Source: Nibrella viscosa (GTDB lineage: Bacteria; Bacteroidota; Bacteroidia; Cytophagales; Spirosomataceae). Taken from it: 64,000 nt of DNA. Below the pieces are notes generated by a model that saw only the letters and a program-made list of their open reading frames with translations, did no database searches and was not told the DNA's origin. A program made the translations under genes and the position numbers. Positions 32,368 to 41,181 of the stretch are shown here, piece by piece; within the stretch, counting starts at the first letter, position 1; each line of letters begins with the position of its first letter. Location of the stretch: assembly GCF_039541875.1 (NCBI RefSeq), contig NZ_BAABHB010000014.1:124001-188000 (forward strand), written 5' to 3'.

Positions 32368-33753
32368 TTACAGGACCGTGGTTACCAGCAGGTAGCTGTT
32401 CAGCCCGATAATGATGGCGGAGATAATCCAGGCGGTCAGCTTCAGCCAGCGGGGGTTCACAAACGCACCCATACGCAGTTTATCACTGGTAAACTGCACC
32501 AGTGGCACCACCGCAAAGCTCAGTTGCAGCGACAGAATTACCTGACTCAGTACCAGCAGATCACCAATTTTTTCGTCGCCGTAGAGGATGGTAACGATCA
32601 GGGCCGGTACAATGGCCACCAGCCGGGTAATCAGTCGCCGGAGCCAGGGTTTGAGCCGTAGTTTCAAAAATCCTTCCATCACAATCTGCCCCGCCAACGT
32701 ACCGGTCAGGGTGGAGGTCTGCCCGGCCGCCAGCAGGGCAACGGCAAACACCGCTCCGGCTACCTGGGCTCCCAGCAGCGGATCGAGCAGCCGGTAGGCA
32801 TCGGTAATGTCGGCTACGGTTTGATTGCCCGAGAAATGGAAGGTAGCAGCCGCCAGCACCAGAATGGCTCCGTTAATGAAAAAGGCCAGCAGCAGCGACA
32901 CGCTCGAATCGATGGTGGCGTATCGGATGGCGCTCCGGCGGCCGTGGTCGGTGCGGGCAAAATTACGGGTTTGAATAATGCTGGAGTGCAGATACAGGTT
33001 GTGCGGCATCACGGTAGCCCCCAGAATACCAATAGCCAGATACAACATGCTGGGGTTGGTCACAATTTCCCGGCGGGGAAGCAGCCCACCGGCCACTGCC
33101 CCCATATCGGGCCGGGACAGAAAGATCTCATAAGCAAAACAAAGGAAAATAATGAAGATCAAACCGGCTACAATACTCTCCAGCAGTCGGAAACCTTTGT
33201 TCTGAAGGTACAAGAGCAGCAGCACGTCCAAAGCCGTAATACCGACCCCCACCGCCAGCGGAATACCAAACAGCAGATTTAAGGCCAGGGCCGAGCCAAT
33301 TACTTCGGCCAGATCCATAGCGGCAATGGCTATTTCGCTCAATACCCACAGCCCCATAGCTACAGGGCGGCTGTACTGCTCGCGGCAGGCCTGCGCCAGA
33401 TCACGCCCGGTGGCAATACCCAGCTTCAGCGCCAGGTGTTGCAGCAGCATGGCAAACAAATTGGAGATTAGAATGACCGAGAGCAGTTTGTAGCCGAACT
33501 GAGCGCCCCCGGCAATGTCGGTAGCCCAGTTACCGGGGTCCATATACCCGACGGCTACCATCAGCCCGGGACCAACAAAAGCCCGCATTTTCTTAATAAA
33601 ACTACCTTCTGTTGGAACAGGAATGCTGGCGTGGACTTCCGAAAGGGAGCGGGTGGCAGACTCCTGTTCAACTCCAGGCAGAATCTGATCTATTCGGTTA
33701 CTTCGGGGCACCGGTAGGGCCTGAGTGGTCCGCACAAACTCTTGAGGCTTCAT
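32368..33753 (-). CDS. mntH: Nramp-family Mn2+/Fe2+ transporter
   Basis: A proton-coupled divalent metal importer of 461 residues with about eleven membrane helices. The metal-binding helix 1 motif VAVGYMDPGNWATDI (DPGN) is near residue 90 and helix 6 has GATVMPHNLYLHSS (MPH). Both are diagnostic of Nramp. An N-terminal cytosolic tail of about 60 residues is unusually long. An in-frame ATG at 33786 lies upstream of the predicted transcription start, because the -7 element TACATTTG covers 33784-33791. I therefore use the ATG at 33753. The gene diverges from an MntR-like regulator across a palindromic operator. Confidence 0.93.
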   Translation of the reverse strand: MKPQEFVRTTQALPVPRSNRIDQILPGVEQESATRSLSEVHASIPVPTEGSFIKKMRAFVGPGLMVAVGYMDPGNWATDIAGGAQFGYKLLSVILISNLFAMLLQHLALKLGIATGRDLAQACREQYSRPVAMGLWVLSEIAIAAMDLAEVIGSALALNLLFGIPLAVGVGITALDVLLLLYLQNKGFRLLESIVAGLIFIIFLCFAYEIFLSRPDMGAVAGGLLPRREIVTNPSMLYLAIGILGATVMPHNLYLHSSIIQTRNFARTDHGRRSAIRYATIDSSVSLLLAFFINGAILVLAAATFHFSGNQTVADITDAYRLLDPLLGAQVAGAVFAVALLAAGQTSTLTGTLAGQIVMEGFLKLRLKPWLRRLITRLVAIVPALIVTILYGDEKIGDLLVLSQVILSLQLSFAVVPLVQFTSDKLRMGAFVNPRWLKLTAWIISAIIIGLNSYLLVTTVL

Positions 33754-33783
33754 TGTATCTGTGTATACTTTAGGATCATGAGA

Positions 33784-33791
33784 CAAATGTA
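33784..33791 (-). promoter_or_regulatory. -7 element of mntH
   Basis: TACATTTG on the minus strand. Transcription would start near 33777, downstream of the first possible ATG, which decides the start codon of mntH. Confidence 0.6.
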
Positions 33792-33807
33792 TACGATTGT
33801 TCTCAAT

Positions 33808-33833
33808 AAAAATTTAGGCAGGCCTAAATTTTT
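33808..33833. promoter_or_regulatory. DtxR/MntR-type operator between mntH and mntR
   Basis: AAATTTAGGC and GCCTAAATTT form a perfect inverted repeat around AG. TTAGGC/GCCTAA half sites are like those recognised by DtxR, IdeR and MntR regulators. It lies about 20 bases upstream of both the mntH -7 element (33784-33791) and the mntR -7 element (33854-33861), overlapping the -33 regions of both. Confidence 0.75.
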
Positions 33834-33853
33834 TTAAAGTATATATAAAAAAC

Positions 33854-33861
33854 TAATTTTG
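33854..33861 (+). promoter_or_regulatory. -7 element of the mntR-like gene
   Basis: TAATTTTG, a perfect match, 60 bases ahead of the ATG at 33922 and about 20 bases from the operator. Confidence 0.6.
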
Positions 33862-33921
33862 CCGTTGAAATGTTCGGATAGCAAGTGTAAAAAGCTGAAT
33901 AAAACCGGATGCTGACGCTGC

Positions 33922-34578
33922 ATGCACACATTCACCGAAGAAAACTACCTGAAAACCATTTATAACCTGGCGGGGCGGCAGGAAGGTGAGGTTAGCACGA
34001 ACTCGCTGGCCGAGATGACAGCAACGCGGGCCGCTTCTGTATCTGATATGCTGAAGCGGCTTTCCGAAAAGCAGTTGATTCATTACAAAAAATACCAGGG
34101 GGTACGGCTTACCGAGGAAGGAGAACGGCTGGCCCTAAAAGTTATTCGCCGGCACCGGCTCTGGGAGGTTTTTCTGGTGGAAAAGCTGGGCTTCGGCTGG
34201 GATGAGGTTCACGTTATTGCCGAAGAACTGGAGCATGTCCGCTCCGACGAACTGGTAGAGCGGCTGGATGCTTACTTAGGTTACCCGCAGTTTGATCCTC
34301 ACGGTGACCCCATTCCGACCCCGGCCGGGCAGATGCCCGCTACGGCTTACTGCAAACTATCGGAGGTGGACGTAGCTGAGCGGGTGCGGATTATGGGCGT
34401 ACTCGAACACTCTCCGGAGTTCCTGCAGCACCTCGACCGTATGGGGCTTACCTTAGGCAGTGAGGTCTGCCTCCAGGAAATCAGTCACTTCGATAAGTCG
34501 GTACAGGTACAGATTAATCAGGAAAAATCGTTATTCATCAGCCACGAGGTGGCCAGAAATCTATTAGTTAGTCGATAG
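33922..34578 (+). CDS. DtxR/MntR family metal-dependent repressor
   Basis: A 218-residue regulator. The winged helix-turn-helix spans residues 1-65 (FTEENYLKTIYNLA, AASVSDMLKRLSEKQLI, YQGVRLTEEGERLA). The metal-binding and dimerisation domain follows, with HRLWEVFLVEKLGFGWDEVHVIAEELEHV and PQFDPHGDPIPTP. The last 70 residues form an SH3-like FeoA domain. With Mn2+ or Fe2+ it should repress mntH and itself through the palindrome between them. The residue pattern does not settle Mn against Fe specificity. The stop TAG and the preceding SR codons are part of a heptad repeat. Confidence 0.9.
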   Translation: MHTFTEENYLKTIYNLAGRQEGEVSTNSLAEMTATRAASVSDMLKRLSEKQLIHYKKYQGVRLTEEGERLALKVIRRHRLWEVFLVEKLGFGWDEVHVIAEELEHVRSDELVERLDAYLGYPQFDPHGDPIPTPAGQMPATAYCKLSEVDVAERVRIMGVLEHSPEFLQHLDRMGLTLGSEVCLQEISHFDKSVQVQINQEKSLFISHEVARNLLVSR

Positions 34579-34678
34579 TCGTCAGTCAATAGTCTATAGT
34601 GGCTTCGCTTGTAGCAGAAATCCGGGTACGGGTACTATTGACTAATGACTATCGACCATTGACTGTCATTGATTATAC
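34569..34678. repeat. Heptad inverted repeat between mntR and the LptF/G permease (TAGTCAA word)
   Basis: The left arm has TAGTCGA, TAGTCGT, CAGTCAA, TAGTCTA. The right arm has ACTATTG, ACTAATG, ACTATCG, ACCATTG, ACTGTCA. The arms are complementary with some drift and enclose about 35 bases. The element contains the stop codon of mntR and ends immediately before the ATG at 34679, so it fills the whole gap. Confidence 0.7.
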
Positions 34679-35755
34679 ATGAAACTTCTCGATTGGTATA
34701 TTTTCAAGCGTTTCCTGCAAACGTATATTTTCGTGGTGCTGGTGATTGTGCTGGTGGTCTGCGTGATTGACTACACGGAAAAAGTGGATGACTTTCACCA
34801 CCATAATGCTCCGATGAGTAAGATTCTGATTGACTACTATCTGAATTTTATTCCGTACTGGGCCAACACTATCAGTCCGCTAATGGTGTTCATCGCTACT
34901 GTTTTTATGACCTCCCGGCTGGCGTCGCGGACCGAAATTATTGCCATCCTCAGCAGTGGTGTCAGCTTTATGCGTTTTTTGGTGCCGTATGTTTTAGGTG
35001 CGGTTTTGCTAAGCGTAGTTACCTATTACCTGGTCAACTATGTAATTCCGCAGGCCAACAAGGTCCGGATTGCGTTTGAACTGCAATATGTAAAAGATCA
35101 GTTTACCTACACCGGCCGCAATGTACACCTGAAAATTGCGCCCAATATATACGCTTATCTGGAGAGTTATAATAACCTGACCAATACCGGCTACAAGTTT
35201 ACGCTGGAGGAGGTAGCCGGTAACGAACTCCGGCAGAAACTCTCGGCCGACCGCATTGAATGGGACACCCAGAAAGGCAAATGGGCGCTGTATGACTATA
35301 AAATCAGGGCTATCGACGGTATACACGAGACGCTGACCCCCGGTACCCGTATGGATACCACACTGAACCTCAAACCGTCTGACTTTGACAGTGATTACAG
35401 CCTCTTCGAGACGTTTACGCTGCCGGAGCTGAACAACTACATTTCGCTGCTCCAAAGCCGGGGGGCCGATGGCGTGGAGACCTACCTGCTGGAGAAATAC
35501 TCCCGCACTACCCGGCCGTTTGCCATTATAATTCTGTCGGTCATCGGGGTTATTCTATCGGCGCGGAAAAGTCGCCGGGGGGTAGGCTGGCAGGTAGCGC
35601 TCGGTTTCTTTCTGGCATTTGCCTATCTGTTGTTTTTTATGCTCGCCAAAGGGGTTGCCGAATCAGGTAACCTGAATCCGATGCTGGCGGTCTGGTTGCC
35701 AAACATTATTTTTGCGGCCATAGGGCTGCTCCTATACCATACCATTCCGCGCTGA
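34679..35755 (+). CDS. LptF/LptG family lipopolysaccharide export permease
   Basis: A 358-residue inner-membrane permease of the YjgP/YjgQ family. The N-terminus MKLLDWYIFKRFLQTYIFV starts helix 1. Helices 2 and 3 follow, with the motif SRLASRTEIIAILSSGVSFMRF. A periplasmic beta-jellyroll-like domain spans about residues 130-260, and three more helices close the protein near 270-355. With LptB it should extract lipopolysaccharide from the inner membrane. Whether it is LptF or LptG is not settled, though the length favours LptG type. It may be co-transcribed with the downstream EamA gene. Confidence 0.88.
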   Translation: MKLLDWYIFKRFLQTYIFVVLVIVLVVCVIDYTEKVDDFHHHNAPMSKILIDYYLNFIPYWANTISPLMVFIATVFMTSRLASRTEIIAILSSGVSFMRFLVPYVLGAVLLSVVTYYLVNYVIPQANKVRIAFELQYVKDQFTYTGRNVHLKIAPNIYAYLESYNNLTNTGYKFTLEEVAGNELRQKLSADRIEWDTQKGKWALYDYKIRAIDGIHETLTPGTRMDTTLNLKPSDFDSDYSLFETFTLPELNNYISLLQSRGADGVETYLLEKYSRTTRPFAIIILSVIGVILSARKSRRGVGWQVALGFFLAFAYLLFFMLAKGVAESGNLNPMLAVWLPNIIFAAIGLLLYHTIPR

Positions 35756-35830
35756 CCGGCGAGCTTACAGCTGACCGTCACTGCCTGAGCATGCCGCAGG
35801 TAATGGAGTAGCGCGGAATCACTACTGATT

Positions 35831-36784
35831 ATGACCCAACAAGTAAGCAGTAAACCCGCGCTGTCGGATTACCTGCATCTTCACTTTCTGGTGGTGATCT
35901 GGGGGTTTACGGCCATTCTCGGATTGTTGCTTGAGCCGCTGGAAGCCCCGGCTCTGGTTGTGTATCGGACGTTGTTATCGGCGCTGGGGCTGGGTGTCGT
36001 GCTGTACATCCGGCGGCAATCTGTGCAGCTCCGGGCATCGGTCCAGTGGCGACTGATCGGCACGGGGGCGTTGATGGCTCTACATTGGATAGCTTTCTTT
36101 GGCGCTGCCCGGCTGGCCAATGCCTCGGTTTGTCTGGCGGGTATGGCTACCGGATCGCTGTGGACCAGCCTGCTGGAGCCCCTGTTTCTGCGTCGGCGCA
36201 TCCGGGCGGTAGAGGTGCTGCTGGGAGGCATCGTTATGGCGGGGCTTTACGTCATTTTCCGGTTTGAGTTCGACCGCATGGCGGGTTTGCTAATGGCCAT
36301 CTTCTCGGCCATGCTGGCAGCGGTATTTACCATCATCAATAGTCGGTTTACTCAACGGTACAATGCCCTTACAATCTCTTTTTACGAAATGATTGGGGCT
36401 TTTGGTACATCGCTGCTTTTTTTGCTGCTGTATTTGGGGGTCAATCCCGAAAATCGGGTCTGGACGGCAGACCGGCTGGTGCCCGAATCGGCAACGCAGT
36501 GGCTCTGGCTGGCGGTCCTGGCGTTTGTCTGTACCGTGTACGCCTATACGGCGGCTGTGCAGTTAATGCGTAAGTTTACGGCCTATGCCGTGAACCTGAC
36601 GGTTAATCTGGAGCCCGTATATGGTATCGTTCTCGCTTTTCTGGTGTTTGGCGAACGCGAGCGCATGACGGCGGGCTTCTACATCGGTACGCTGGTCATA
36701 CTCGGTGCCGTGTTGCTTTACCCCTGGTTGACTACAAATCTGACCAAACGAAAAAAAGTACCGGTACTTCCGGGTACGGAGTAG
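35831..36784 (+). CDS. EamA/DMT family transporter
   Basis: A membrane protein of 317 residues with ten predicted hydrophobic segments in two EamA repeats. Landmarks are LVVIWGFTAILGLLLE in helix 1, ALHWIAFFGAARLANASVCLAGMATGSLWTSLLEPL in repeat 1, and AVNLTVNLEPVYGIVLAFLVFGERE in repeat 2. Substrates of this superfamily are metabolites, amino acids or nucleotide sugars; none can be named here. It lies 75 bases after the Lpt permease and 25 before a DUF6056-like protein. Confidence 0.85.
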   Translation: MTQQVSSKPALSDYLHLHFLVVIWGFTAILGLLLEPLEAPALVVYRTLLSALGLGVVLYIRRQSVQLRASVQWRLIGTGALMALHWIAFFGAARLANASVCLAGMATGSLWTSLLEPLFLRRRIRAVEVLLGGIVMAGLYVIFRFEFDRMAGLLMAIFSAMLAAVFTIINSRFTQRYNALTISFYEMIGAFGTSLLFLLLYLGVNPENRVWTADRLVPESATQWLWLAVLAFVCTVYAYTAAVQLMRKFTAYAVNLTVNLEPVYGIVLAFLVFGERERMTAGFYIGTLVILGAVLLYPWLTTNLTKRKKVPVLPGTE

Positions 36785-36809
36785 CGTTTAGCCGCAAATC
36801 GCATAGAGA

Positions 36810-38273
36810 ATGGTATCTCAGGAAAACAAAATAACGAACCAGCAGACTTCTTTACCGGCGCTGATTGTGGCGCTGTTCATTCTCGGTTGTTTTGCCGTGA
36901 CAGTTATCCTGTTATCGGTGCTGGCATTTTACAATCATCCCTCACCGGTAGATGATTACTGCTTTGCCGATACGGCCATCCGGTATGGCTACTGGCAGGC
37001 TCAGATCTATTACTACAATGGGTGGTCGGGGCGTTTTTTTCAGAATTTCCTGGTTCACGGCGGACCCCTGACGTTCGGATGGCGGGGTGGGTATGTTGTT
37101 TTTCCGATTGGTATGCTGCTGCTGCTTTTTGGCAGTTCCTACTACTTATACCGGCAGCTTACCCGCTCTCAGTATCCGGCCCGTGCCGCAGCGCTCATAG
37201 CGGGTGCGTTCATGGTTTTGTACATCACCGATTTGTATAGTGTGCCGGAATTTCTGTACTGGTACACGGGACTGGCCTGCTACAGTCTGTCGTGCCTGTT
37301 TATTATAATGCTAATCGGCTTGTTTATACGGCATGACCAGCAGACGTTTGGGTTGTCGTGGCCGCTGCTGCTGGCCGAGAGCCTCCTGATTGTAGGAATT
37401 ATAGGCTCCAGCGAGACCAGTATGGTTATGGTTATGTCGTTCCTGGCAATGGTCGGGCTGTGTTTTATCCTGTACCGCCGAACAATTCCTGTTGCCTGGA
37501 TACTCCTGATGGTTGTAGCAGGTATTGCCTGTTACTTTCTGATTAAAGCGCCGGGTAATTATATTCGGCTCAATGGCAACGAAGGAAGACAGGAGGTGCT
37601 GGCCTCCTTAAAATCGTCGGTCCGTTATGGGGTTACCTATCTGTTGCATCAGTTTCTGAAAACGCCCCTGCTGCCGCTGACCCTGCTGTACCTGCCTGTT
37701 GCTTACCGGTTGAGCAGTGCCCGGAGTCAGGTACAACACTATTTTGCGCTGCATCCGCTGCTGTCGGTAGGCTATTGGGTGGCGGCTGTACTGGCCACTA
37801 TCTTTTTGCACTTTTTGGCCGTGGGTATACCGCCCGTAATGCGGGTGCAAAATACGACAAACATGATTTTTCTGCTGGGCTGGTTTTACAATGTGACCGT
37901 TGCCCTCCGCCTTGTCCGGTCATCAATCGGCTCATTTTCATTACTTACGCAGTATAGCTGGCCTTTGGTACTGGTAGCTACCGTATGGGGGGGACTATCT
38001 TTCGTTACTAACGACAATATAAAAACGCTGGCGAGTGATCTGATGAGTGGGCGTGCCCGGCAGTATGACCAGGCCATGACCCGGCGGTACGAGATTCTGG
38101 CCGCCAGTCGGAACGATACGCTTGCGCTGGATCCGCTGCCGGTAAGGCCGGTTTCGTTAATGCTGGAAGACGTCCGAACAAACCCCGAGCACCTCTGGAA
38201 TCGCTGCTGGGCCAATTACTTCGACCATAAAGCTGTTTTCTTAGATGACCTCTCAACGAATAAACGTCAGTAG
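36810..38273 (+). CDS. Large membrane protein, DUF6056-like, possible GT-C glycosyltransferase
   Basis: A 487-residue protein with about ten to twelve hydrophobic segments. After helix 1 the first outside loop carries FYNHPSPVDDYCFADTA, with an acidic DD pair. The next part reads YYYNGWSGRFFQNFL. An acidic pair in the first periplasmic loop is the catalytic hallmark of polyprenol-phosphate-dependent GT-C transferases, so I infer that activity; the family itself is uncharacterised. A polar tail of about 80 residues ends the protein. The last 29 bases overlap the start of the next gene, implying coupled translation. Confidence 0.6.
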   Translation: MVSQENKITNQQTSLPALIVALFILGCFAVTVILLSVLAFYNHPSPVDDYCFADTAIRYGYWQAQIYYYNGWSGRFFQNFLVHGGPLTFGWRGGYVVFPIGMLLLLFGSSYYLYRQLTRSQYPARAAALIAGAFMVLYITDLYSVPEFLYWYTGLACYSLSCLFIIMLIGLFIRHDQQTFGLSWPLLLAESLLIVGIIGSSETSMVMVMSFLAMVGLCFILYRRTIPVAWILLMVVAGIACYFLIKAPGNYIRLNGNEGRQEVLASLKSSVRYGVTYLLHQFLKTPLLPLTLLYLPVAYRLSSARSQVQHYFALHPLLSVGYWVAAVLATIFLHFLAVGIPPVMRVQNTTNMIFLLGWFYNVTVALRLVRSSIGSFSLLTQYSWPLVLVATVWGGLSFVTNDNIKTLASDLMSGRARQYDQAMTRRYEILAASRNDTLALDPLPVRPVSLMLEDVRTNPEHLWNRCWANYFDHKAVFLDDLSTNKRQ

Positions 38274-40059
38274 GGTAATGCGGGAGCCTGTACCTGGAGA
38301 AACCGGTATACCGTTTTCACGACGGCTTGTTTGGGTTTATGCGCTAATTGGCATTCCCCCGCTGGTCCTTATCTGGCTAGGCTACCGGTATACGGTTAAT
38401 GTTCCCTGGTATGATGATGTTGAATCGTTCACAGGATTCCTGCTGGAGTATCTGAACGCGTCGACCTGGACAGATAAGCTTTCGGTTGTTCTGAGGCCTG
38501 TTAATGAATACCGGATTGTTTTTGCCCGGCTGCTAACGCTGCTTACGTATCTGGCGACCGGCACCCTTGATTTTCGGATTCTGATAGCCGGCGGATTACT
38601 TTGCCTGATTGGTACCTGGGCGTTGTTTGTGTGGGTGTTTGTCAGGAACCGGGTACCGCTGCTGTACCTGATTCCGTTATCCTTGCTGATTTTTCAGCCT
38701 CAGTTCTACCTAACCACCTTTTGGGCAATAACCGGTCTGCAGCATCAGCCCGTTGTATTTTTCTGCTTTCTGTCTCTTTACCTGCTGGCCGGCCGGAACC
38801 TGCGGTACAACCTGATGCCGGCTCTGTTGCTGGCCATTGTTGCCACCTTTACCAACGGGAACGGTATGTTTATCTGGTTTGCCGGCTTAGGGATACTGCT
38901 GCTTCAGGTCCGGTTCAGTGCTGCCATTGCCTGGATACTAACCGGCATACTGAGTATGGCCGCCTACTTTACCGGGTTCACCACTCAGGGAAATGAATCC
39001 GGTCCGATTTATGCCTACTCGCATCCTCTGGAAACGCTACTGGCTTTTTTTACCTTCATCGGTGGCTTGTTCGACTTTATGCCCTATAGCCCACTACGAC
39101 CAAGAGTGGTGCTCCCCATTATTGCCGGCTTTTTTATAACTACCTGGCTCCTTTTCTGGTTCAGCAGTTTACTGCTCCGCCCCGCCAACACACCGCTGGT
39201 ACTCAACTGGCGTATAGTTCGGGAGCGGCTGTCGCTTATTAATACTACCGAAATGTTTTTGGTGGGCTGTATGCTTTATTTACTTACCACTGCTGTTATC
39301 ATAGCGGTATTTCGGCTGCGGTTCGGTTTTCCTGTTATGCTGATTAGCAACTATAAAATTTATCCAACTCTGTTTCTGGTACTGGCGTATAGCATGTATG
39401 TCTTTAGTCCGCTTCGACGCAAGGCCAGGCCGGGTCGGCAAATGGCAATCATCCTGGGTGCGAGTGGCCTTATTTCGGTATTATCGTACTGGCAGTATAC
39501 TCCGCTGGTGATTGAACGCCGGAAAATTATTCTGTCGATGATGGTAAACCAGGTGCACAATGGCTTCGGCCTTAGTACCTTACCAGGAACACCCTTTGCC
39601 GGTTTTGTGGCCGGTATAATGGACCAGTCTGTCGCCAGAAAGCTGTATACCTATCCGCAGGATTCGTTTACGACCCAACTCAGCTCGGCCCTGGCTCAGC
39701 CGACCGCCCGGCAACAGATTCCTGTAGAAATTTCTTACGACCCCGAGTACTTTGTCGTTAAAAATGATACCGTGTCGTTCCCCAAGGCTGTGGCCTGGTC
39801 GCGGGATGCCGGCTTGTTTGTGCGCGTGTATTCACCCAGTCTGAACCTGCTGTTTAAGGCAGAACCGAACCCAAATCTGGGGCTTGCCGGATTCAGCTGG
39901 TACGAGAGGGGCTTTGGTGTAGGCATTCCCCGGCCTATGCTATTTGGCGCAGACTCGTGCTCGGTTCAGTTGGTTCGTGTAAACGACGGAATTATGACGA
40001 CTTATCAGGCTACACAGAAGATAAAGCCTGATACAGCTATACCAGGAGCCGGAAAATAA
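38245..40059 (+). CDS. Large multi-pass membrane protein, possible GT-C glycosyltransferase
   Basis: 604 residues, not assigned to a named family with certainty. Helix 1 (VWVYALIGIPPLVLIWLGY) is followed by a loop with NVPWYDDVESFTGFLLEYL, again an acidic DD pair, then VLRPVNEYRIVFARLLTLL. About eleven hydrophobic segments reach residue 420. A periplasmic domain of about 170 residues follows (SYDPEYFVVKNDTVSFPKA, SPSLNLLFKAEP). The layout (membrane core plus periplasmic C-terminal domain) resembles GT-C enzymes of O-antigen modification systems. It overlaps the previous gene by 29 bases and is followed by a GT2 gene. Confidence 0.55.
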   Translation: MTSQRINVSRVMREPVPGETGIPFSRRLVWVYALIGIPPLVLIWLGYRYTVNVPWYDDVESFTGFLLEYLNASTWTDKLSVVLRPVNEYRIVFARLLTLLTYLATGTLDFRILIAGGLLCLIGTWALFVWVFVRNRVPLLYLIPLSLLIFQPQFYLTTFWAITGLQHQPVVFFCFLSLYLLAGRNLRYNLMPALLLAIVATFTNGNGMFIWFAGLGILLLQVRFSAAIAWILTGILSMAAYFTGFTTQGNESGPIYAYSHPLETLLAFFTFIGGLFDFMPYSPLRPRVVLPIIAGFFITTWLLFWFSSLLLRPANTPLVLNWRIVRERLSLINTTEMFLVGCMLYLLTTAVIIAVFRLRFGFPVMLISNYKIYPTLFLVLAYSMYVFSPLRRKARPGRQMAIILGASGLISVLSYWQYTPLVIERRKIILSMMVNQVHNGFGLSTLPGTPFAGFVAGIMDQSVARKLYTYPQDSFTTQLSSALAQPTARQQIPVEISYDPEYFVVKNDTVSFPKAVAWSRDAGLFVRVYSPSLNLLFKAEPNPNLGLAGFSWYERGFGVGIPRPMLFGADSCSVQLVRVNDGIMTTYQATQKIKPDTAIPGAGK

Positions 40060-40149
40060 GTAACTGATGAGCCGACCACTGAATAAATCTACCAGCGGGA
40101 CGCATGGGTTCTTCCAGGAACTCTATATTTTTGTTGGTACACAAACTGA

Positions 40150-41154
40150 TTGAAGGCTTTGTTGAACGTTCCACAGATATCTATTATAGCTCCGCTCTAC
40201 AACGAGAGTGAATCATTCCCTCATCTGATTCAGCGGCTGAATGCACTGATGGATTCATCAGATCTGACCATTGAGATTGTTTTGATAGATGATGGGAGCC
40301 GCGACAATACAGCCGTGCTGATGCAGCAACTGGCACTTACCGACGAGCGCTATCATTGTGTATTCCTATCGCGCAATTACGGCCATCAGACGGCCCTGAG
40401 CGCTGGTTTGGCGGCAGCCAGAGGAACGGAGGCCGTTATGGTTATTGATGGAGACCTGCAGGACCCCCCCGAATTATTATCGGAATTTTACAGGCATTAT
40501 CAGGAGGGGTACGATGTCGTATATGCGGTCCGGAAGCAGCGTAAAGAAGGCTGGTTTAAGCGAATGGCGTATTTTATGTTCTACCGGATCCTGCGCACGA
40601 TTTCTTATATTGATATTCCGCTGGACAGTGGCGACTTTTCGCTGATCAGCCGCCGGGTGCTGAACGTACTAAACCGGATGCCTGAAGAAAGTCGGTATAT
40701 CCGGGGTATGCGGACCTGGATCGGCTTTAAGCAGATTGGCGTTCCCTACGAGCGAAGCGGCCGCGTTGCCGGCAGCCCCAAATACTCGTTCAAGATGCTG
40801 TGGCGGCTGGCTTATAACGGGATTTTCAATTTTAGCGAAGCCCCCATCAGCTTTATTACCCGATTGGGCATATTTGCCATTTCCATTGCCGTGCTTTACC
40901 TGGGGGTTACACTGGTAAAACGCTTCGCTTTTGGTCATGTACCGGAGGGCTTCACCGCCTTGCTGTTTATCATAATCTGGTTTAGTGGCGTTCAGTTGGT
41001 AGCGCTCGGGATTATTGGCGAGTATGTGTTACGAATTTTCTTTCAGGTAAAGGGCCGACCGCTGTTTGTGGTGAAAGACGAGATAGTAGACGGACAGTTT
41101 ACCGCTACTTCCAGACACTCCTTTGCCACGACCCAGGCTCCACAAGCAATATGA
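40150..41154 (+). CDS. GT2 glycosyltransferase with two C-terminal helices (GtrB/DPM1-like)
   Basis: 334 residues. The GT-A domain has ISIIAPLYNESESFPHLI, IVLIDDGSRDNT, LSRNYGHQTALSAGL, the metal-binding VIDGDLQDPPELL, and the acceptor motif DSGDFSLISRRVL. Two membrane helices lie near residues 230-290. Such enzymes transfer glucose or mannose from a nucleotide to undecaprenyl phosphate on the inner face of the membrane. The product could feed the two preceding GT-C-like proteins. The start seems to be TTG at 40150; no ATG precedes the first strand. Confidence 0.88.
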   Translation: MKALLNVPQISIIAPLYNESESFPHLIQRLNALMDSSDLTIEIVLIDDGSRDNTAVLMQQLALTDERYHCVFLSRNYGHQTALSAGLAAARGTEAVMVIDGDLQDPPELLSEFYRHYQEGYDVVYAVRKQRKEGWFKRMAYFMFYRILRTISYIDIPLDSGDFSLISRRVLNVLNRMPEESRYIRGMRTWIGFKQIGVPYERSGRVAGSPKYSFKMLWRLAYNGIFNFSEAPISFITRLGIFAISIAVLYLGVTLVKRFAFGHVPEGFTALLFIIIWFSGVQLVALGIIGEYVLRIFFQVKGRPLFVVKDEIVDGQFTATSRHSFATTQAPQAI

Positions 41155-41181
41155 GCACTACCACCTGGTCTGGTTACCCAC

